Shown here piece after piece: positions 39,987-49,704 of a DNA stretch of 64,000 nt. Within the stretch, counting starts at the first letter, position 1, and every line of letters begins with the position of its first letter. The notes under the pieces are model-generated. The model saw nothing but the letters and a program-made list of their open reading frames with translations. It had not been told where the DNA came from and did not search any database. The stretch comes from Maea johnstoni (lineage: Eukaryota > Annelida > Polychaeta > Spionida > Magelonidae). The DNA lies in the NCBI GenBank assembly GCA_963942565.1, contig OZ012685.1:57885917-57949916 (forward strand), in the 5' to 3' direction. Both the position numbers and the translations under genes were made by a program.

Positions 39987-42900
39987 TAAGTATTCCGACT
40001 TATTTGTATTACTTTTATTTGGTGATGCCTATGTGGATTGACTGTTCGATAGATAAAAAGATGGTTCAATAGATAGATGGTTTGATAGATAAATGGTTCA
40101 ATAGAAAGATAGAGCGTACGATAGATTATTTTCAAAATTTGCTTTTGTCAGGGGGCGGTCATCAAAAAATGTCAGGCTTTGAAGGCTGCTGCTGGCCTGA
40201 ATGGGTTTATGTTTACGTCCATTATTGTTTTTTCTTAAATTATTATTCTTTCAAGATTATTATAATTATATTCATTATTATTATTATAATTAAATTCATT
40301 ATTATTAGAGTCATTATTATTATTCTTTATATTATTATAATTTTCATCATCATTATTGTGTAGTTTTTTCAATCATTTATTGTTACTGATAATCTTCTTT
40401 TGGTGTCATTGAAGACGGAAGAAAGGAAGGAATTCTTCACAGCCATGTTTGGCGCGTGCTTTATTGCCACAGCCTACACAGTGATCTCCTGTCTTCACCA
40501 TAACAGACGGTCCCGGAAAAGCAATGTCATCTTTAAAAGATGTTATGGTACTACCTTGCTCCTCATCGGACTCAACACCATCATCTTCAGAGAGCCTACT
40601 GAAAGCAGCTTAACCCGTCGGTGAGGTGCCCATCATCAGTTCCTGCACTCAAGAACATGGGTAAGTTTACATTTAAATTCATGATCTTTAAACCATGATT
40701 TGTCCACATCTTAGTCATGGTAAATAAAAGTTACTTAGTGCATTATTCAATTAATCTACTAGAAATACTGGTCTTTTCAATCAGTTATGTTATGTAATTT
40801 AATCAGGTGATAAAGACATTAATCAGAGCCATGTCACCCTACAACATATGTGGTACATACTCCCAAAGTCACACCATGAAGGTTGTCATTATTAGTAAAT
40901 ACCATTACAGATTACATTGCAATTTTTTGATTTCCTGGGCTGTTTGAGTAATTGTTGGTGGGTATTATAACCCCATGTTATACCTAAATATTCCATACAT
41001 TTCCCATCTATTAATTTTCTACCATTTTCTACCACCACAATGGTGCCTGTGCATAGACTAGTATTACGTATTCCGACTTATTTGTATTACTTTTATTTTG
41101 GTGATACCTATATGTATTGACTTTGTTTATCATTTGATGTGTATTTTCCAGGTTGTATTATCTGTTCAAGGAGGAGATAATGACTTTGCAGGATTCACCG
41201 CCCCAAAGTGGTAAATGCTGCCTATCATATACAATCCTACAGCACTGTTGAATAATTAATTATCATTATTACTAGCTGGTTTGATAAGTAGATAGCTGGT
41301 TTGATACATAGATAGCTGGTTCAATATATAGCTTAATGATTTGATAGATAGCTGGTTTGATACATATAGATAGCTGGTTTGATAGATAGCTGGTTCGAAC
41401 GATAGATAGATGGTTCAATAGCTAGATGGTTTGAAAGATAGATAGTTTGATGGATAGATAGCACCCCGCAAGGGGCACATCTACTGTGTGCAATAGGAGT
41501 TGGCACCTCCCGGGCAACCCTACGCCAGCGTGGCACCCTGCTCGCCTTATAAAAAAAATGGGGATGTGTGGATCTGTCTATGGATACCATGCATCTAAAA
41601 GATCCCTTGGTCATCTTTGGATATGAAGGCTCTGCTCTTTCTCTTCCGCTTTTTCTTCTTTCACATGCTTTGCCATTGTTCTTCAACAATGGCAAACAAC
41701 CACTTTACGAAAAAAAAAACAATTAATGGCACTAAATAGCCTAATGTGCTGATGTGCCTTTAAGCCCTCATTCATTCATTCATTGGATAGATAGCTGGTT
41801 CAATACATAGATATAGCTGATTTATTTGATAGATAGATAGCTGGTTTGATAGATAGAAAGATGGTTCAATAGATAGATGGTTAAATAGATATATAGATGG
41901 TTTGATAGATAGCTGGTTCAATATATAGATAGATAGATGGTTTGATAGATAGATAGATGCTTTGATAGATAGATAGATGGTTTTGAGGGTTTATTTTGGT
42001 GTCTACATTTGCTGATATTTATGGTTATATAAATGGTTCCAATATAATGATATTAATTAAAGAATAAGTATGTAATACTATGTAATACTCAATTGAATCA
42101 AACCCGGCAATGGGCACACGTACTTTATGGTTTGATTTAGGAGTTGGCACCTGCTGGAGAATGCTAAGCTATCTCTAATTAATACATCTATTAAGAAGGT
42201 TGTGTGCTTTCTATTTTGAAGGGTTGTGTTTACTACTGAGCATTGGACCTTTGCTAATTCAGAAACTGTATACTGCTTCAGTTTGCAGTGCAAATAATTT
42301 CGCTTAACAGCCCTGCTGGAGAGTATTTGTGCTACTTTAAATTTGCGCATTCAAGCACTCAAACTATATATCTATTAGTGCAAAAAGTAAGATGGCTATC
42401 AATAATGAAAACACATTTATTCATATGTATATTTATCTATAAGTAAACACACACATATTTACATACATACTTAGAAACATACATACACACATACATACAT
42501 ATATATATATGTATATATATATATATGTATAATTTGTGTGTGTCCAAGTGCGCACGCCCACACAGATAGATAGAAAGATAGATAGAAATACTGACTGACA
42601 AACAGACATGTAGATAGATGTTAGGTATTGATAGATAAACATAGAGATAAATACATGTTTCCATTATTGATAGGTTTGTCTTACTTATAGTACTGATGAT
42701 ATATTCTATGACATACTGAAGGACATGCACATGGCCTTTTTTGCGACTCCGGTAAATTAAGTTCCCTTTGCCAATAAGATGAGCCAAGCAACCAGTCATT
42801 GCTTGAAATATATTTACCAGCCTTCTGTAGAAGTAGGATAAATAGTTTTATTTACCCTCCCTCTAGAGTGGTCAGGCTAAATAGTTTGATCTTCTCTACC

Positions 42901-43318
42901 CCCAAAATGTTTGAGAAAATAAAAAGCTTTTGATTTGCTTTTTCACACTTGGTCCATCGTACCCAGTAGACATTCGTGAATAACTGGTTCATGCCTTTGC
43001 TAACTTTATAAAGTTGTACATACAGTTCCTTGGTACGTAGGCTAAAATGCAACATGTTATAACCAAAGCATACCAAAAACACCATTTTAAGTAAGGGCAT
43101 ACTAAATTAACCCTTTTGTGATATTAGAAGTTAATAAGTATGAATGCTCTTATGTTCAGTATCTATTTCATTTCATGATTAATATATGTGAAACAATCCA
43201 TTTATTTTTGTCTTATTTAAGATACTGTAGAATAGGCAAAGTTTGTGAGTGCGATTATTTATATTTACATCCTTGTTGGACCTGCACACCACAATGGTGC
43301 CCGTGCATAGACTAGTAT
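39987..43318 (+). repeat. Array unit 13, exon A open
   Basis: Unit of 3332 bp. Exon A has GGA with CGTCGGTGAGG. It has several private changes: cagttcctgc near 40638, aaagacatta near 40813, gtggtaaatg near 41210 (which turns the stop of candidate exon B from TGA to TAA), cacatctact near 41478, cttatgttcag near 43150 and tatttaagata near 43216. The last two lie in or just before the cysteine-rich ORF and leave it open for 65 codons. Confidence 0.95.
43118..43315 (+). other. Extended cysteine-rich ORF in the last complete unit
   Basis: In unit 13 two private changes (TAA to TAT upstream, and TTT to TTA within the acceptor tract) leave the cysteine-rich frame open for 65 codons. The ORF has a hydrophobic stretch (YLFHFMINICETIHLFLSYL) before the cysteine module; it would need a non-ATG start (ATT at 43118). 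The other units are interrupted upstream, so this is probably fortuitous or indicates that the module is read by splicing at 43220-43221. Confidence 0.25.
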
Positions 43319-44014
43319 TAAGTATTCCGACTTATTTGTATTACTTTTATTTGGTGATGCCTATGTGGATTGACTGTTCGATAGATAAAAAGATGGTTCA
43401 ATAGATAGATGGTTTGATAGATAAATGGTTCAATAGAAAGATAGAGCGTACGATAGATTATTTTCAAAATTTGCTTTTGTCAGGGGGCGGTCATCAAAAA
43501 ATGTCAGGCTTTGAAGGCTGCTGCTGGCCTGAATGGGTTTATGTTTACGTCCATTATTGTTTTTTCTTAAATTATTATTCTTTCAAGATTATTATAATTA
43601 TATTCATTATTATTATTATAATTAAATTCATTATTATTAGAGTCATTATTATTATTCTTTATATTATTATAATTTTCATCATCATTATTGTGTAGTTTTT
43701 TCAATCATTTATTGTTACTGATAATCTTCTTTTGGTGTCATTGAAGACGGAAGAAAGGAAGGAATTCTTCACAGCCATGTTTGGCGCGTGCTTTATTGCC
43801 ACAGCCTACACAGTGATCTCCTGTCTTCACCATAACAGACGGTCCCGGAAAAGCAATGTCATCTTTAAAAGATGTTATGGTACTACCTTGCTCCTCATCG
43901 GACTCAACACCATCATCTTCAGAGAGCCTACTGAAAGCAGCTTAACCCGTGGGTGAGGTGCCCATCATCAGTCCCTGCACTCAAGAACATGGGTAAGTTA
44001 CATTTAAATTCATG
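43319..44014 (+). repeat. Array unit 14, partial; right edge of the array
   Basis: Only the first 696 bp of the unit are present. Exon A is open (GGA) and the donor context is CGTGGGTGAGG. Homology ends at about 44014, where atgatctttaa of other units is replaced by atgtctagagt. One T is also missing in gtaagttacat. This is the junction between the array and single-copy DNA. Confidence 0.95.
43747..43952 (+). CDS. Candidate exon A of a host membrane-protein gene (copy next to unique DNA)
   Basis: Open copy of exon A at the right edge of the array. It runs 68 codons plus 2 bases from ACG after ...ttgaag to GG before GTGAGG. Residues about 7-27 (FFTAMFGACFIATAYTVISCL) and 50-62 form two hydrophobic segments joined by a basic loop (HHNRRSRKSNVIFKR), so one or two membrane passes are likely. 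Joined to the next exon-like segment at 44395 the frame continues without a stop for 48 more codons. An alternative, stronger-looking donor (GTAAGT at 43993) lies beyond an in-frame stop. The protein family is not recognised. Frames and splice motifs are seen; the gene model is inference. Confidence 0.4.
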
Positions 44015-44394
44015 TCTAGAGTTTTATCCCATGCCCCTTCCCTCCAGATTTAGAAACAATTTCCAAGTCTTAATCTTTAAAATATCGTGACGTCATAACG
44101 GACTCCAGGCATTAATTTTTATCCAATACAAAAGGTGATATCTCTTATAATGAATTAAATACTGGGTCTTATTTTTTCAACTTCAAAAAGAAATTGCAAT
44201 ATCTTGGATAACTGAACAGAGAATATTTACTTTATTTCAGCATAAACCATCAAGTCAGAAACAAATATGAATGTCCGGATCTGTTCCTACTTATACCTAT
44301 CTAAACTCAGATAAAATTGTTTAAGGCAGCATTGTTGGAAGTCATGTTTGGGCACATCTGGTTATTCCTTTCAACTGTGTGTTCCATTTTGTAG
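44015..44394. other. Unique DNA between array edge and candidate terminal exon
   Basis: Single-copy, AT-rich, intron-like sequence. A second acceptor-like tract (ccatgccccttccctccag) ends near 44047, but no good exon follows it. Nothing else recognised. Confidence 0.4.
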
Positions 44395-45070
44395 GCTTCA
44401 TCATTTGGTCACCAGCCGACAACAGGACAAACAGAGCTTATCTATACTGGAACGCAAACTCCAAGATGGACGCAAAAAAAGTATCGCACTGCCTTTGAGG
44501 CCCAGTTGTCAATACCTTTGCATATCTGCAAACACCATGTAGGCTGAAAAGCGAGGAACTGTTTCTTCCACAATCCATATTCATCAAAAGAATCATATGG
44601 GAATTAATACATTCAGTTAGGAATATGATTACATCAGTGGTAATGCTACAGAAAATAGAATTGGGATGAGGTATGCAAATATGTTTGTCCTGCCGTGTAC
44701 GTAGAGATCTCAAATCGGGACATTGACACAGGGTAGTATTTTTCCTAAATTTTCAACCATCAAATTTCTTTCATAACATTTTTCACTTGAAATCCTGATT
44801 TGATTATTACAGTAAACTATTAAAAGTGCAATCCCCGAACCTGATAGCATCCTTTAGAATATTTATTGTTCAAAACACATGCTGAATTGACCTTTGTAGC
44901 AATTGTATAATATATTTGATGGAAACATGCTTTTGCTATGATAGTTTAGCTTAACCATATTACTTGATGATACCTGTCAATGTGTAGATTACCATCAATT
45001 AGTAGTTAATCAATTCTCAATGTACCTGGTTACAAGATGCATATCAAATAAAATGACAAGATAGGACTAT
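44395..45070 (+). CDS. Candidate terminal exon and 3' UTR of the same gene
   Basis: A strong acceptor (ttcaactgtgtgttccattttgtag, AG at 44393-44394) begins this segment. Spliced to exon A with a 2+1 codon phase it reads in frame GLHHLVTSRQQDKQ... for 48 codons to TAG at 44540-44542; the hydrophilic, Lys/Arg/Gln-rich tail would suit a cytoplasmic C-terminus. AATAAA lies at 45047-45052 and a second at 45326-45331, fitting a 3' UTR of 0.5-0.8 kb. All three frames stay open for over 30 codons, so the reading frame rests on the phase match. Unconfirmed without RNA data. Confidence 0.35.
45047..45052 (+). terminator. Polyadenylation signal AATAAA
   Basis: Canonical hexamer about 500 bp after the candidate stop codon at 44540-44542; another lies at 45326-45331. 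Confidence 0.35.
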
Positions 45071-45496
45071 TTGGGTTTGAAATGACATGATATTATTGGT
45101 TTATAATATTGGAAGTTTGGAGCATTGTTTCTATCACATCTGTACAAAATAATCACTTGCAAATTATAAGTGGTTCAAAACTGTAGTTATTGATAAGCCC
45201 CTTGTGTTACCTCAATGTAGCTCTAGGTGACTTCTCTTCAGATTCTATAATCATCATAAGTTGGCGAATTCCATGTAAGGACATTGGAGACCACTTGATG
45301 TAATACAGATATTCAAATTGCTTGAAATAAAGACTTTGATAAACTTAATCAAATGTCCATTTTAATCAAAATATATAACATCTTTTTAAGTTTAAATCAT
45401 TATTATTCAGTCCACAAACATGTCCATCAACATTGTTACAAAAAGTAGATATTTTATTGTGTACAAATATATTTTGATACAGATATTTGGTCTTTG

Positions 45497-46200
45497 TTAT
45501 TCATATATATTACATAATAAAGAATACTTTCGTTCAAAAATATGTCGCTTTCCTTTAACACATAGTCTGTATTTCTCTTGAAAGTAAAAGTTCTTTGTCT
45601 CATTTTTAATGGCTAATATATGAGGATGTTTAACTTCTTTCATGGCATTGTAGATTACCTTTTTGGTTAACAGAATAATTGTATTGATACAGACTGACTT
45701 CTCTAATTCGCACATTATAATTTTCTCATCTGATAGATGATAATCTGGTACCCCTATTTCAATAATCCAGTTCCGGACTTCACCCCAAAGATCTTTTATT
45801 ATGTTACATTCAATGAGCATATGTTCTACACTGTCATTTTTTGTGTTACAGAATGTACAGAGGGCAGAAGTTTTAATACCCATTTTATAAAGTTTTTCAT
45901 TAGTATAGAAGCGTTTGTGTAGAGTGCAGAACTGAATGTATTTCAAATAGGTATCTTTGTAAGTTGCTTGATGTAAATTAAAGGAGGTGCTCAAATCATG
46001 GTTACATATATTGCGAACTGTGTTTTTGTTCCAAGTGGAAACAATTTTATCTAGGATGTGAGTATTTGAACCCTTAAGGAGTTTGTACATTTTAGCACAT
46101 CCTTTTTTGTCCATATTTAATAAGGTATTTAAGGCACGGTTTTTTGGAGGTGGTTCAAAAAAGTCAATAGTTTCTTTCCAAAAGAGATAGTCGGTGATTG
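45497..46200 (-). pseudogene. LINE C-terminal domain (zinc-knuckle-like)
   Basis: About 230 codons are nearly continuous, with FWKETIDFFEPPPKNRALNTL upstream of KMYKLL, then the conserved HxxFYTNEKLYKMGI and CTFCN...SVEHMLIEC...LW signature of L1/Tx1 C-termini (the zf-RVT-like region). It ends at a stop at 45497. Broken from the RT part by several lesions between 46200 and 46710. Confidence 0.8.
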
Positions 46201-46710
46201 TAACTTTGATATGGTGATAATCAATAAAGTTAACGTTGACATCGTTTCAAATTCTTTTCTGTCGAGTACAATCCTTGTGCGAGTTAAGAGGTCAGATACC
46301 AATCGTAATACCTTTAATCAACCATTCATGTCTTAGTAAGAATTAAAATGAAGGATTATACCATAATGGAGTGTTTAATGTACATGCTTTGTTTTCTATT
46401 AAGTGATTTGTTCTTAGTAGCCTAAAACTATTATGGACATCTTGCCAAAATTTATTGGAAGTTAATTCCAAACCTCTCTCAATAATAGTCAGGACCGAAC
46501 GTTAAACAGTTTTCAAGATCAAAATCTAATGGTAGAACTGTCCATTTACTATTTGATTTCAGAAAGCGTTTAATCCAGCCAAGTTTGAGAGTCTTGTCAA
46601 AAAGTGATATGTTATGCAGTTTTAGGCCACCATAACAAATTTCACCTTCTAAGATTTCCTTTCTCCATTTAGGAGGTTTCCCACTCCATAAAAAATAAAG
46701 AAAGTATTGT

Positions 46711-47270
46711 TTATTTCTTTAATACAAAAAAATTAGGGCTTGGTAGAGACAGGAGCATATGGGTTATTTTCGATAATAAACAAGATTTAATGATAGTTAC
46801 TTTCCCATAAGGGGTTAGGTTTCGGCTTTGCCATACTCTTATCAATTTTTTGATTTCACACATTTTTTTAAAAATGTTTATTTCAGTAATATCATTCATA
46901 TGATTTGTATCATAATGAATACCCAAAATTTCAAAAGTAGTTGCCCATCTAAAACCAAATTTGCCCTGCCAAGGTATGCTCCTGCCTCTTGTTGCACTAA
47001 GCTTAACTACATTGGTCTTATCTTTATTAATATCAAGACCTGATACATACTTAAACCATTTCAGGATTCTCAGTACCTCGACAACAGTGTCATAATCTGG
47101 TTTTAACAACAGTGTGGTGTCGTAGGCGTGCTGAGAAACCTTGAATTCTTTATTGTACACAATCAGTCCCTTTACCTCTCTGCTCTCTCTCAAAACGTGT
47201 GAAAGAATCTCAGCGCATAAAACGAATACATAGGGTGAGACAGGGTCTCATTGACGACAACCTCGTGAAA
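46711..47270 (-). pseudogene. LINE reverse transcriptase, palm and thumb region
   Basis: The catalytic box expected as YADD reads HAYD in the context QHAYDTTLLL, so the first catalytic aspartate is tyrosine. In the preceding GCRQGDP box the glycine codon is TGA (near 47249). Either change would inactivate the enzyme. Downstream the conserved ILGIHYDTNHMNDITEINIF and PYGKVTIIKSCLLSKITHML blocks are well kept, so the copy is old but not ancient. Confidence 0.85.
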
Positions 47271-47640
47271 GTGAGATATATGATGATAGATGGCCGTTCT
47301 GTTCTACTCTTGATTTTGAATTTCTCTGACACAACTTTATGTAGTTAATGAAATTCTCTCCAAAATTGAAAAGTTTAAGAGTGTAGTCAATGAAGGGCCA
47401 TTCAATCGTGACGAAGGCTTTAAAAAAAATCAAGTATTATAAGAATACCTACATTCTTGAAATGTTTCACAATAATCTATAGTATCATATATCATGCGAG
47501 TATTTTCTCCAATAAAACGACCTGAGATAAAACCAGTCTGGTCCTCGTTAATTAAAGATGGAAGGTTTGTTTTTAGACGGTTGGCTATTATTGAGGAATA
47601 GGAATATATAACATCTTGCAAATTCACACACAGGAATATG
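47271..47640 (-). pseudogene. LINE reverse transcriptase, finger region
   Basis: Two minus-strand frames carry adjacent conserved blocks: IANRLK through YDTIDYCETF at 47460-47600 and KAFVTIEWPFIDYTLKLFNF onward at 47250-47430. The switch of frame near 47430 marks a short indel. Homology fades upstream of about 47600. Confidence 0.8.
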
Positions 47641-47650
47641 TATGTATAGA

Positions 47651-47755
47651 TAGACCCCAAGGAAGCTGTGGTGTATGGGATATGCCCAAGGTGTTACGAG
47701 GCGGAGCCGAGTAACCCCAAGGGTATCCCATACACCACAGCTTCCGAGGAGTCTA
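47651..47755. repeat. Hairpin of about 50 bp arms at the LINE 5' edge
   Basis: ggaagctgtggtgtatggg at the left is matched by cccatacaccacagcttcc at the right. The pairing continues inward through ggtgttacgaggc versus gccgagtaacccc with a few mismatches and ends almost without a loop near 47704. It is followed by the (AT)n tract. It may be a MITE end or the target into which the LINE fragment was joined. Confidence 0.85.
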
Positions 47756-47810
47756 TGTGGCTTGTACCACAGTTGACTGCCTTCCACCAATCACAGGCCG
47801 AGAAAAGTAC

Positions 47811-47813
<3 letters not shown>

Positions 47814-47873
<60 letters not shown>

Positions 47874-47947
47874 TATATAGTTATATATAGTTATATATAG
47901 TTATATATATATATAGTTATATATATAGTTATATAGTTATATATATG
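47814..47947. repeat. (AT)n microsatellite with tagttatata units
   Basis: A pure AT run of about 55 bp followed by imperfect ttatatatag repeats. Confidence 0.97.
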
Positions 47948-48330
47948 CTTTCTGATTGGTGAATCTTTGACCACTTTTAAAATGTATTGTGGATCTTATA
48001 CTTATTCGAATGATTGGTTCATCTCTGTTTTTCCAGTTACTGCTTACAGTCTGATATATACATGATTGGAACTGTTCTCTTTAACCATATTTCCAATTCT
48101 CTCCATGCAATGATAACATTCTGCATTCAGTCATGTATTTTCACAGAGTAACTACAAAATAAATATTTGTCAACATCCACTATATTCATCTTTAAGTTCT
48201 TTCTTTGTTTGGCTGGCCATATTTAAAGACTTCATACGCTGATGTAATTATATGCGACCTTCATTTTGTTCATATATATATACATATATATATATATACA
48301 TGTATTTGTTTTGGGTCCATATGCATTAGT
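47948..48330. other. AT-rich unique DNA
   Basis: No ORF, repeat or gene signature recognised except a short TA run at 48271-48300. Confidence 0.5.
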
Positions 48331-48339
48331 TTTATTACC

Positions 48340-48600
48340 TGTGGGCAGATGGCACCTCAGGTGTGTTAGTGGTCAGACAGGCTACCATGCATTGGTATGC
48401 TAATTAAGGGTAGTCTATATATAGGGTAGCAAAGGGTGTGTTCTTCACTTGAGCCACATTGCCTGACCAGGTCACACTGGTAAATCTTTATTGTGTATAT
48501 AGTGTTTATCTATGTAACTGCTAATAAGTTGTTCTATTCTAACACTGTTATTATAATAAATATCACCATCCGCTATATCGTACCGGCCTGGTACCGGCAG
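48340..48600 (+). mobile_element. Possible solo LTR fossil
   Basis: Promoter-like tctatatataggg (near 48414), then aataaatatcacc (near 48557) and a short inverted pair taccggcctggtaccgg, ending in CA before gtggtggca, which resembles a primer-binding region of Gypsy-type elements. No internal coding region follows. The left boundary is not resolved. Family assignment is inference. Confidence 0.3.
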
Positions 48601-48687
48601 TGGTGGCATTTCGCATATGGTTGTTGTGTTAATGTTTGGTTATGAAACAAATATTTTATGTTCGGTTAAGCGAAGCGCATTAGAACA

Positions 48688-49069
<382 letters not shown>

Positions 49070-49075
49070 TTGCAG

Positions 49076-49167
49076 CCCAACTTCCGATCCAGCCCATCTT
49101 AAGATGGGCTACCCAACTTCCGATGACCCAGATAATACAGCAGCCCAGCCCAACTTCCGATGGCAAT
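49076..49167. repeat. Dispersed hairpin motif (cccaacttccgat family)
   Basis: Contains cccaacttccgat three times and the palindrome gcccatcttaagatgggc once. The same two words build the core of the foldback at 51758-52436, so the two loci carry members of one repeat family. Confidence 0.8.
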
Positions 49168-49169
49168 GA

Positions 49170-49700
49170 TTTTTTATTAAGTGTTCATCTAAAAGTTTAT
49201 AGCTTTGTTGGAATATTTGTTTATTGAATAAGATGTGAATTTCATGAGACGAATTACTTGCATTTTATTGTTAAATCTTTACTTAAACACTACTGAATAC
49301 TTCTGATTATGCTGAAATTTGAATATAAGTTGATTACAGATTCTCTCCACTCCTTTTGTAAAAAAGACTAGAAAAACGAAACAAAGAAATAATTATTCAA
49401 ACACAACAGATTAATTTACATGTGTAATGTTTCTTATGGTGCTGGATTCCAGCACCTGTTAATTGCAATCCTTGATTAATTACATTCTTTTCTGGCTTCT
49501 AGAATGAGTTTAAAAAGTTGTATATGCCCTACAATTTTTTTACCTGTCTAACAAAATATAAGTATCTATTACATTATTTATAACAGATGTCTGTAAAAGT
49601 ATAAACATTTCATAATAATTAGCCAATTAGGGTAACATGGTACAACCATATTACTTTTCTTTATCTCCATTCAGGATGAAGGGCTTCTTTCTAACACATC
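49170..49700. other. AT-rich unique DNA
   Basis: No gene, repeat or RNA recognised on either strand. Confidence 0.5.
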
Positions 49701-49704
49701 TTAA

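Larger units (their letters stand above)
1..44014. repeat. Tandem array of a ~3.33 kb unit, 13 full copies plus one partial
   Basis: The motif taagtattccgactt recurs in the same context at 1, 3332, 6659, 9990, 13325, 16660, 19989, 23322, 26653, 29986, 33313, 36650, 39987 and 43319, so the period is 3327-3337 bp and all copies lie head to tail. The first base is already inside a unit, so the array continues left of the window. It stops at about 44014, inside the fourteenth unit, where homology is lost after aaattcatg. Copies differ by scattered point changes and by microsatellite length, which implies recent amplification or active homogenisation. Each unit carries exon-like segments, so this is better called an exon-bearing macrosatellite than a simple satellite. 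No rRNA, histone or tRNA sequence was recognised in the unit. Confidence 0.98.
45490..47650 (-). mobile_element. Tx1/L1-type LINE fragment, 5'-truncated and decayed
   Basis: Minus-strand translations show the L1/Tx1 reverse-transcriptase order: IANRLKTNLPSLINEDQTGF and SGRFIGENTR (47500-47600), KAFVTIEWPFI (near 47410), LSRGCRQ then DPVSPYVFVLCAEILSHVL (about 47200-47270), the palm motif region (about 47130), SGLDINKDKTNVV, LTPYGKVTIIKSCLLSKITH, then FLWSGKPPKW and the C-terminal zinc-finger-like CTFCNTKNDSVEHMLIEC (about 45830-45880). Endonuclease and ORF1 are absent, so it is 5' truncated at about 47650, where a hairpin begins. The 3' end lies somewhere in 45350-45490 and shows no clear tail. 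Confidence 0.9.

Noticed and set aside
1-44014. rDNA, histone or snRNA gene cluster
   Set aside because: No conserved rRNA, histone or snRNA sequence in the unit.
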